Source: Chloroflexota bacterium
Lineage (GTDB): Bacteria; Chloroflexota; Anaerolineae; Aggregatilineales; UBA2796
DNA: 16,953 nucleotides
Assembly (NCBI GenBank): GCA_017743585.1
Contig: JAGHYP010000022.1
Span: forward strand, 1 to 16,953
Direction of reading: 5' to 3'
In this document: positions 1-5,759 of the stretch, one piece after another
How the letters are laid out: every line of letters begins with the position of its first letter
How positions within the stretch are numbered: position 1 is the first letter of the stretch
Program-made: the position numbers and the translations under genes
Notes under the pieces: generated by a model
Seen by the model: only the letters and a program-made list of their open reading frames with translations
Told to the model about the DNA's origin: nothing
Database searches by the model: none

Positions 1-1119
1 GCCGCGCCCGCTCGGAGCAGCCGCATGGGCGATCTTCGTCCCATCAGGCGACCAAGCAGGATCGGTCTCAATACCGCGCCCATCCGTGATACGCTGCACG
101 GTCGGCTCGCCGAAACGATAGATGAAGATATCATCCACCTGCACGTCATCTGAGGAAAAGGCGATTGCTCGCCCATCAGGCGACCAAGAGACGGCGCGCG
201 CGCGTGTGTTGGGCATCTCCAGTGCCATTTGCGCATTGCTACCATCGGCATTTGCCACGAAAATCTGCTCGCGGCCGTCCACGAGCGTCGTGTACGCAAT
301 GCGCGTCCCATCAGGCGACCAAGCAGGGAAGGTGAAAGGCGCGCCTTCGGGCGTCAGGCGCCGCACGTCGCTGCCATCGCCGCGACTGCTGAACAGCGCA
401 GGCAAACCGTTCACTTCGCGCACGAAGAGCAGCCTGTAGGAGCTGAGCGGCGGCAAAGTCGGCAGCGGCGTCTCAGTGGGCGGCAAAGTCGGCGTGGCGG
501 AAGGCGTCCAAGTCGGCGGCGCGCCGAACGGATTCGGCACAACGGTCACAATCACAATTGGTCGAGTCGCAGTTGGCGGCGGCGTGCCTGTCCCCGCAAG
601 CGCGACCGCTGTAGGGGACGGCGTAGCAGTGCCGATGATCGCCTCGGGATTGCTCACCACGAACAAGCCTGCTGCTATCGCTATAGCAGAGAGCCCGACG
701 ATGATGAGGAGCGGATTCGGCCCTGCGCTTTTGCGTTGACTGCGCCATGCCATAGCTGTGCCGGGCGTTGTTTTGCCGGCAGGCTTAGCGGGCGGCTTGA
801 CGGGCAGCTGAGCGGGCGCACGCCGCGCCGCGCTGACGCTCGGCGCCCTGGGCGCAGTCGAAGACGGCGGCGAAGGCATGAGCGCCTCCAGCGCGCGCCT
901 CGCCTCGCTATTGTTGGGATCGATATCCAACACGTTCTCGTAGCAAATGCGGCGCTCGCGCGGCGTATCCACCACACGCGCTAATAGCAACCATGCTTGC
1001 ACGTTGCTATCGTCAATTGTCAGCGCGTCTTCCAGCAGCTTGCGCGCTTCAGACCTATTGCCCATTGCGACTGCCCTGCGCGCTTCTCTGAGCAATCGGC
1101 TGACTTCTTCGCTCGCCAC
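1..1119 (-). CDS. TPR-like / TM / PD40 (TolB-type) beta-propeller protein, C-terminus cut by window edge
   Basis: The frame stays open for 373 codons from a GTG at 1119 to the left edge. The start is supported by a GGGGGAG ribosome site (1126-1132) six bases upstream. Residues 1-80 resemble a TPR pair, with AWLLLARV and LDIDPNNSEARRALEAL segments. A Pro/Ala-rich stretch follows, then one membrane helix near residues 140-160 (LLIIVGLSAIAIAAGLFVV) and a Thr/Pro-rich linker to about residue 215. The visible C-terminal part has at least three PD40 blades with PAWSPDG-type motifs about 44 residues apart. The layout predicts a cytoplasmic TPR end and an extracytoplasmic propeller. The N-terminal module is paralogous to the upstream gene, whose stop is 15 bases away, so the two are probably cotranscribed. 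Its ligand and function are unknown. Confidence 0.8.
   Translation of the reverse strand, partial: MASEEVSRLLREARRAVAMGNRSEARKLLEDALTIDDSNVQAWLLLARVVDTPRERRICYENVLDIDPNNSEARRALEALMPSPPSSTAPRAPSVSAARRAPAQLPVKPPAKPAGKTTPGTAMAWRSQRKSAGPNPLLIIVGLSAIAIAAGLFVVSNPEAIIGTATPSPTAVALAGTGTPPPTATRPIVIVTVVPNPFGAPPTWTPSATPTLPPTETPLPTLPPLSSYRLLFVREVNGLPALFSSRGDGSDVRRLTPEGAPFTFPAWSPDGTRIAYTTLVDGREQIFVANADGSNAQMALEMPNTRARAVSWSPDGRAIAFSSDDVQVDDIFIYRFGEPTVQRITDGRGIETDPAWSPDGTKIAHAAAPSGRG
41..327 (-). repeat. Three near-identical coding repeats of PD40 blades
   Basis: CCATCAGGCGACCAAG occurs at 41-56, 173-188 and 308-323. The first and third copies are identical for 20 bases, to 60 and 327. The spacings are 132 and 135 bases, or 44-45 codons, which is the length of one propeller blade. 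On the minus strand each copy encodes the (A/V)(W)SPDG core of PD40 repeats. Confidence 0.8.
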
Positions 1120-1134
1120 GCTACGCTCCCCCGT

Positions 1135-1506
1135 TCAGCCCGAGATGATGTACGCTAAAATGCCGACGATGATCACCGCGATCATCAAGCCGATGATCAA
1201 GCGAATACCAAATATCATTGAGGCACGCTCGCTGCGCTCAATAGCGCGATCCATCGCCTCGAGCAGCTCGCGCGCTTTCTCGTTCTCAGGGTTGATGCTC
1301 AAAACTGTCTGCAAAATGCGGCGGCGCTCTGTCTGATCGTCCTCAACAGCTGCCAGCCATAGCCACGCGCGCTCGTTGCGCCTATCGACGTTCAACACCT
1401 GGGTGAAAATGCCTTTAGCGGCTTCTTTATTCCTATTGCGTGCCGCGTTGATGCCAAGCTGCATCAGATTCTCAAGATTTATCTCGTTAGGCGATCCCGC
1501 GCCCAT
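1135..1506 (-). CDS. Small TPR-like single-TM membrane protein (hypothetical)
   Basis: This 123-residue protein starts at an ATG with GGAG seven bases upstream. Residues about 10-85 are helical and TPR-like (GINAARNRNKEAAKGIF, AWLWLAAVEDDQTERRR, LSINPENEKARELLEAM). A single strongly hydrophobic helix closes the protein (about residues 97-121, rich in Ile, Val and Leu), so it is probably a C-tail-anchored cytoplasmic module. It matches the N-terminus of the next gene in both spacing and key residues (AWL.LA, ERR, VL.I.P.N, AR..LEA), so the two are paralogous. A protein-protein interaction role is inferred from the TPR likeness; no specific function is recognised. Confidence 0.75.
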   Translation of the reverse strand: MGAGSPNEINLENLMQLGINAARNRNKEAAKGIFTQVLNVDRRNERAWLWLAAVEDDQTERRRILQTVLSINPENEKARELLEAMDRAIERSERASMIFGIRLIIGLMIAVIIVGILAYIISG

Positions 1507-1573
1507 CGTCTTGCTCCAAATCAGCGCACGAAGTGCTTGTTCGGCACGTCTGAGCCTCTCAAGTTTTATCAGT

Positions 1574-1602
1574 TTTATAGTCTACTATAGCGCGCCGTGC
1601 AA
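1574..1602 (-). promoter_or_regulatory. Candidate sigma70-type promoter for the small TPR gene
   Basis: On the minus strand TTGCAC (1602-1597) and TATAAA (1579-1574) are separated by 17 bases. They lie in the 104-base gap before the gene that starts at 1506. The -10 is good and the -35 weak. The surrounding AT-rich stretch contrasts with the GC-rich genes. Confidence 0.45.
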
Positions 1603-1610
1603 TAGGCAAG

Positions 1611-2171
1611 CTAGGCATCCTGCGGCAGCGGCACAGTCGGCGCGGCGTCAGGGGCGTCCACTGCAGCGGAAGGCGCAGGCGGCAGCCGAGCGGTCTGCTC
1701 AGTTGGAAAGAGACTCTCGTAAGAGAGCAGCGGCGGCATGGGCAGCGCTTGCGTCCGCTCTAAATGAGCGGGCATCTCGCCTTGAGCGCGCCCGCTGCCC
1801 AACTGAAAGGCTTGATGGCTCAGCCTAGAGTAAGCCGCCTCAGGCGGGGGAATGGGCGGCGTGAAGCGCGGAATGCTCGGCGCGCCTGTGTACCACATCA
1901 GCGGGTTGACCTTTTGCTCAGCAGAGCGCGCGCAGCAGACTGAATACCACGCAGTGCCGAGTCCTGCTGCGAACCAGATCGCCGCCCCGAGCGCGCCGAG
2001 CAGCGTCAAGATAACGCGCAAGTCTGTTGGAAAGTCATCAGGCGATAGCCGCAAGCCAATCGCTACAATTTGGACGCCGAAGAGCGCCACACAGCCGAAC
2101 GACATCGCCAAGCCTGCGCTGCCCAGCAGCAAGCCGAGCCCTGCGCCGATCAAAAATTGCTGTCTGTTCAT
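1611..2171 (-). CDS. Two-TM membrane protein with proline-rich cytoplasmic tail (hypothetical)
   Basis: This 186-residue protein has two hydrophobic segments, about residues 7-40 (very Gly/Leu-rich) and 52-80, ending in a Cys-Cys pair. A roughly 100-residue tail follows that is rich in Pro, Ala and Ser (for example FTPPIPPPEAAYS and PMPPLLSYESLFP) and is probably disordered. The start ATG has only a weak ribosome site (GAGG about 11 bases upstream). I do not recognise a family. It is divergent from nusB, and the minus-strand TPR genes follow after a 104-base gap that has its own promoter-like sequence. An ATTTTA (2194-2199, TAAAAT on the minus strand) could be its -10 element, but no convincing -35 is seen. 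Confidence 0.7.
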   Translation of the reverse strand: MNRQQFLIGAGLGLLLGSAGLAMSFGCVALFGVQIVAIGLRLSPDDFPTDLRVILTLLGALGAAIWFAAGLGTAWYSVCCARSAEQKVNPLMWYTGAPSIPRFTPPIPPPEAAYSRLSHQAFQLGSGRAQGEMPAHLERTQALPMPPLLSYESLFPTEQTARLPPAPSAAVDAPDAAPTVPLPQDA

Positions 2172-2208
2172 CTCGTTTCAAGCCTCGGCAGCCATTTTAC
2201 CGCCAAAC

Positions 2209-2235
2209 GCGCTCGGTGCGCATCGCGCCGAGCGC
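2209..2235. other. Strong stem-loop between divergent operons
   Basis: GCGCTCGG (2209-2216) pairs with CCGAGCGC (2228-2235). The 11-base interior can pair further (one G-U pair and three G-C pairs), leaving a CAT triloop, for a 12-pair stem in all. No T-run follows on either strand, so it is not an intrinsic terminator. It lies between a possible -10 of the minus-strand gene (2194-2199) and the nusB promoter (2253-2282), which fits an operator or a leader structure. Confidence 0.55.
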
Positions 2236-2252
2236 TTGTCACGGTTATCCTG

Positions 2253-2282
2253 TTGCCTCTGAAATGCAGAGCTTGCTACAAT
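2253..2282 (+). promoter_or_regulatory. Candidate promoter of the nusB-tat operon
   Basis: TTGCCT (2253-2258) and TACAAT (2277-2282) are 18 bases apart. This would give a leader of about 55 bases before the GTG start of nusB. Confidence 0.55.
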
Positions 2283-2344
2283 GTGGTAGGATTGAGAGTC
2301 GTTCATCAATCCAACGTAGCTGATCGTGACTTAAGGATGTAACC

Positions 2345-2806
2345 GTGTCTATTTCGAGACGCCGCTTGGCGCGTGTTGTTGCCCTACAAGCGCTCTACGA
2401 GCTTGATTGTACTGCTCATCGCGTGGAAGATGTGCTATCGGCGCGACTTGCCGCCCTAGCTGAACGGCGCAAGGTTCACCCCGAAGTGCGCCGCTACGCT
2501 TATCGTCTTGTGAACGGCGTGCGCGAGGTCTACCCTCTGCTGGATTCGCTGATTGCGCCGCTCGCCACTGAGTTTCCAATCGAGCAGATGGCGATCATCG
2601 ATCGAAACATATTGCGCATGGCGCTCTATGAATTCGCTATCGGCAAGCGAGTACCCTTCGCAGTCGCTGTTGACGAGGCTGTCAGGCTCGCCAAGCTATT
2701 CGGCGCAGAGCATACAGCGCGATTCGTCAATGGGGTATTGGGTGCGCTCTCGCCGCGTCAAGCGATGTTGAGCGCGCCATCAAGTGGTGAGGCGACTGAG
2801 ACATGA
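2345..2806 (+). CDS. nusB: Transcription antitermination factor NusB
   Basis: This is a 153-residue all-helical NusB-family protein, a normal length. Family features include the N-terminal SRRRLARVVALQALYELD segment, the central LIAPLATEFPIEQMAIIDRNILRMALYEF segment, and the C-terminal VAVDEAVRLAKLFGAEHTAR and FVNGVLGAL segments. NusB with NusE (S10) binds boxA RNA and supports antitermination on rRNA operons. The GTG start is fixed by AAGGA (2333-2337) seven bases upstream, and an in-frame TAA stop lies just before it. It is the first gene of an operon with the Tat genes: its TGA overlaps the next ATG (ATGA). Confidence 0.95.
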   Translation: MSISRRRLARVVALQALYELDCTAHRVEDVLSARLAALAERRKVHPEVRRYAYRLVNGVREVYPLLDSLIAPLATEFPIEQMAIIDRNILRMALYEFAIGKRVPFAVAVDEAVRLAKLFGAEHTARFVNGVLGALSPRQAMLSAPSSGEATET

Positions 2807-3210
2807 ACTTTTTTGGTATCGGCCCCGCCGAGCTGATCTTGATTTTCATCCTGACCTTCGTGGTGGCAGGGCCGAAGCGGATGGTTCAATGGGCATACTA
2901 CCTCGGGCGCTACATGGCGCAATTCCGCCGCATGACCGAAGAGGCGTGGAGTCAGGTGCGCAAGGAGCTGGAGAGCGCTCAAATTCACTTGCCCGAAGCG
3001 TTCCCGCGCCATCGCGTGAATCTGGTGCAACAGGTGAATCGCGCCATCAACGCCGAATTGAGTCGTGCCATGTCGCCAGCCGCCTCAAGGCACAACCCAG
3101 AAGCGCCCAACGGCGTGCAACCCGATAGCGCCGAGCCAGCCGCTGACTCGGCGCCTGACTTGGGCCGTTCAGAGGACACGAAACGGTATGACGCATGGCT
3201 GCCCAAATAG
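2803..3210 (+). CDS. tatA: Sec-independent translocase subunit, TatA/TatB family
   Basis: This 135-residue protein has the Tat hallmark: a short N-terminal segment FGIGPAEL, one membrane helix (about residues 9-22), a Gly-Pro hinge (AGPKRM), and a long amphipathic helix (about 25-60). A polar, Pro/Ala-rich tail follows. It would sit in the cytoplasmic membrane and, with TatC, translocate folded twin-arginine substrates. The GPKR hinge and the length lean towards TatB, but the FGIG start fits TatA. No second TatA/B gene is visible here, so it may serve both roles. It overlaps nusB by 4 bases and tatC by 16 bases, which indicates translational coupling. Confidence 0.9.
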   Translation: MNFFGIGPAELILIFILTFVVAGPKRMVQWAYYLGRYMAQFRRMTEEAWSQVRKELESAQIHLPEAFPRHRVNLVQQVNRAINAELSRAMSPAASRHNPEAPNGVQPDSAEPAADSAPDLGRSEDTKRYDAWLPK

Positions 3211-4001
3211 CGCCCAAGCCGCCGCAAGCGCCTGACCTGCCGCCTGAGCCCGAGCCCGAAGAGGGCGGCAAGCTGATGACTTTCTTCGAGCATGTGGACG
3301 AGCTGCGCCGCCGTTTGGTGCGCGTCGTTCTCTCTATCGCGATCGGCATGTTGCTCTCGCTCGCCTTCACCAACCCTGTGATCGAGTACATGAAGTCCGC
3401 CTATGGCGAGCGCCTCGCCATTCTCGGTCCAGCGGACTCTATCGTCATCTTTTTCCGCGTCGCGCTGATGCTTGGCGTGATTTTAGCGATGCCAGTCATC
3501 ATCTATCATCTCTTCATGTTCATAGTGCCTGGCTTGACGCGCAAGGAGCGCCGTTGGCTGTTCACTATCCTGCCGATCACGACGCTGCTCTTCCTGGTCG
3601 GCTTAGCGATCACTTGGTTCGTGCTGATCCCGATCTACATCAACTTCCTAAAAAATTTTCAGGCGGATATCTTCGTCATCCAGTGGACAGCTGAGCAGTA
3701 CATCACGTTCGTGACGACCGTCCTGCTCTGGCATGGCGTCGCCTTTGAGACGCCTGTGATCTTCTATGCGCTAGGGCGGCTTGGCATAGTAACGCCGAGC
3801 GGCATGGTTAAATACTGGCGGCAAGCAATCGTCGGCACAGCGGTCATCGCGGCGATCATCACGCCGACTGTTGATCCTGTCACGATGGGCATGTTCATGA
3901 GCGTCCTGCTCGGTCTGTACGCCTTCAGCATCTTGACGGTCACCATTGCCTTCCACGTGAATCGCCGCCGCCTTGCAAAGCTGGACGCCGCCATCTCGTG
4001 A
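3195..4001 (+). CDS. tatC: Sec-independent protein translocase TatC
   Basis: This 268-residue protein has six predicted membrane helices. Conserved TatC signatures are FFEHVDELRRRL (residues 30-41, just before TM1, the signal-peptide binding region), FIVPGLTRKERR after TM2, and TPTVDP before the last helices. TatC is the receptor for twin-arginine signal peptides and the core of the translocase. The N-terminal 25 residues are an unusually Pro/Glu-rich extension. A downstream ATG (codon 28) would remove it and start right at the conserved region, so the true start could be there; I keep the upstream one because it is coupled to tatA. The next gene begins 3 bases after the stop. Confidence 0.95.
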   Translation: MAAQIAPKPPQAPDLPPEPEPEEGGKLMTFFEHVDELRRRLVRVVLSIAIGMLLSLAFTNPVIEYMKSAYGERLAILGPADSIVIFFRVALMLGVILAMPVIIYHLFMFIVPGLTRKERRWLFTILPITTLLFLVGLAITWFVLIPIYINFLKNFQADIFVIQWTAEQYITFVTTVLLWHGVAFETPVIFYALGRLGIVTPSGMVKYWRQAIVGTAVIAAIITPTVDPVTMGMFMSVLLGLYAFSILTVTIAFHVNRRRLAKLDAAIS

Positions 4002-4004
4002 GCC

Positions 4005-4772
4005 ATGCTGCGCATCGCGCTGTTCTCAGCTCTGCTGATGTTAGTTGGCTGCGCGCCGCAGCCGCCAGCGGCGCCAATCGTCCTGATCGTGACCGCCACG
4101 CCGCGGCCGCCGACGCCTAATCTCTCGCCTACGCCTGTCATCGCGCCGCTGATCAACCTAACCCTGACGCCGCGCCCGACCGCGACGCCCACGCGCTCAC
4201 CAGCGCTGACGCCGACTCTCACACCGTCTTTCACCGTCACGTATACCGATACGCCCGATCCGCTCTCCGCCGTGAGCACTTGCGCGATCGCGCCGCAAGG
4301 CGGCTTCGCCACGCTCTACAACCGCGATCCTGAATTGCGGCAGGCGCTCGGCTGCGCTCTGAGCCTCGCTACGCCCGTCAACGGCGCGGTGCAAGACTTC
4401 GAAAACGGACGCATGGTGTGGATTTCAGCGCTGGCTGATGTGCCGAGCGGCACGATCTACGCGATCTTCAACACGGGTCAGTATGCGCGCTACGTTGACA
4501 CTTGGCTTGAGGGCGTTGATCCCGTTCAGCCGAGCCTCAGCGAAAGCGCGCCGAGCGGCAGAATCGCGCCCATTCGCGGCTTCGGCAAGGTCTGGGCGCT
4601 GAACGCCGCAGCGCGCAACGGCCTAGGCTGGGCGCTCGCGCCCGAGAGCAGCACAGGCGCTCAGGTGCAGCGCTTCGAGCGCGGTGAACTTGTCTTCGTC
4701 GCTGCGCTCAACCAGACCTATGTCTTTCTAGCGCAAGGCAGCCGTTGGCGCTTGGAGAACGCGCCGTTCTAG
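4005..4772 (+). CDS. Putative lipoprotein with Thr/Pro linker and a duplicated C-terminal module
   Basis: This 255-residue protein has a lipoprotein signal: a hydrophobic stretch at residues 4-14 and the lipobox LVGC with Cys16. Residues about 17-85 form a Thr/Pro-rich linker. Two copies of one module follow, about residues 100-154 and 192-243. Both contain an LG.AL element, a Q-FE-G-(M/L)V-(W/F) core, and a Tyr-containing strand. The second begins RGFGKVWALN, a phrase I associate with Chloroflexota surface proteins (memory, not a search result). It is probably anchored outside the membrane; its ligand is unknown. It is the last gene of the nusB-tat operon. It has a Sec/lipoprotein signal without a twin-arginine motif, so it is not an obvious Tat substrate. 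Convergent with the nuclease gene after a 6-base gap. Confidence 0.8.
   Translation: MLRIALFSALLMLVGCAPQPPAAPIVLIVTATPRPPTPNLSPTPVIAPLINLTLTPRPTATPTRSPALTPTLTPSFTVTYTDTPDPLSAVSTCAIAPQGGFATLYNRDPELRQALGCALSLATPVNGAVQDFENGRMVWISALADVPSGTIYAIFNTGQYARYVDTWLEGVDPVQPSLSESAPSGRIAPIRGFGKVWALNAAARNGLGWALAPESSTGAQVQRFERGELVFVAALNQTYVFLAQGSRWRLENAPF
4302..4733 (+). repeat. Internal protein duplication in the lipoprotein
   Basis: Copy A (about 4302-4466) and copy B (about 4578-4733) encode modules of 52-55 residues. Shared elements are an aromatic/small start, N...R..LG.AL, VQ.FE.G..V, and a closing aromatic strand. The divergence is high, so the duplication is old and visible only at protein level. Confidence 0.6.
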
Positions 4773-4778
4773 CCGCTG

Positions 4779-5711
4779 TCACGCATCCCCGGAGAAGTAG
4801 TTTTCATCCAAGCGCTTGATGACGTAACGCCGCTCCTCAGCCACGCCGACGTTGAAATCAATCATGTACTGCGCAAGCTGCTCGCCATCAATCAGCACGA
4901 TCTTTTTCTCGATCCGCTCGACGTATCTTCTGGCGTCATCCGTGAAGCTAGACGTTGTGATCAGCACGCCGCGCCTAGCGCGCCTGCCTTCCAACGCGCC
5001 GACGAAATCGCGCACTACTGGCGTGCCAACAGCGCCTTCCCAGCGCTTGGCTTGGACGTACACTTCGTCCAGCCCCAAAATGTCGCCTTTGATCACGCCG
5101 TCAATGCCGCCATCGCCGCTCCGCCCGATGGCTTTGCCTGCATCCTCCACAGAGCCGCCGTAGCCCATCTTCACTAGCAGGTCTATCACCAGATTCTCGA
5201 AGAAGCGCGGCGAGCAGTGCTTGATTCGCTCGAGCAGATCGCGAGCGAGCGCCTTTTGTAGTTCCCTATAGCTGATCTCTAGGCGCTCATCAGGGCTGAT
5301 GTTCTCAGCCGGCGGTTCGTGCATCTGAGCGCCTTGTCCTGCGCTCGGCGCGCGACTGTCCGCCCGCGCTGCCGCGTAGAACTCCACGAACTCTGGGAAG
5401 CGCTTCAAGTATTGAACGTCAATGCGCTTCGGGTTCGCGCTGAGGACTTCATAGCCGCGGTCCGTGATCCGAAACGTGCCGCGCAATGGACTTTCCAGCA
5501 AGCGCGCTGCGCGCAAGTATGTGACCGCCCAGCTCACGTTGCTATAAATCCTTGGTTGCAGACGGCTGCCGATCATCTCATTGCGCTCGGCTTCGGTCAA
5601 GTTGAAAGCGTCGCTCATCGCGGCGACCGCGTCGCGCAGTTTGTGCAGCTGACCGTCGCCGGCGAGCTGCAAAATGGGCAGCATCAGCGTCTGAAAGTCA
5701 GGGATAGGCAT
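4779..5711 (-). CDS. Mrr-family restriction endonuclease-like protein
   Basis: This 310-residue protein has the two-domain Mrr layout. An N-terminal winged-helix Mrr_N-type domain spans about residues 5-110 (LPILQLAGDGQLHKLRDAV, FRITDRGYEVL). A C-terminal PD-(D/E)XK Mrr catalytic domain spans about 163-290. Candidate active-site residues are Glu172 in FFENLV, Asp204 in GDGGIDGVI and Gln220-Ala-Lys222 in VQAKRW, so it looks intact. Mrr enzymes are type IV nucleases that cut modified DNA, although relatives also act as stress or repair nucleases. It starts 48 bases after the mutS stop on the same strand and is probably cotranscribed with it. No methyltransferase or specificity gene is visible, which fits type IV or a repair role. 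The ribosome site is weak. Confidence 0.85.
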   Translation of the reverse strand: MPIPDFQTLMLPILQLAGDGQLHKLRDAVAAMSDAFNLTEAERNEMIGSRLQPRIYSNVSWAVTYLRAARLLESPLRGTFRITDRGYEVLSANPKRIDVQYLKRFPEFVEFYAAARADSRAPSAGQGAQMHEPPAENISPDERLEISYRELQKALARDLLERIKHCSPRFFENLVIDLLVKMGYGGSVEDAGKAIGRSGDGGIDGVIKGDILGLDEVYVQAKRWEGAVGTPVVRDFVGALEGRRARRGVLITTSSFTDDARRYVERIEKKIVLIDGEQLAQYMIDFNVGVAEERRYVIKRLDENYFSGDA

Positions 5712-5759
5712 GAGATCATCGCTCTGGCTTGTATCAAGGCGAATTTCTCAAAGTTTAGC

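Noticed and set aside
229..984. Plus-strand open frame of 251 codons
   Set aside because: It is antisense to the GTG-started TPR/PD40 gene, which has domains, a ribosome site and repeats. Its product is Arg-rich and low in complexity.
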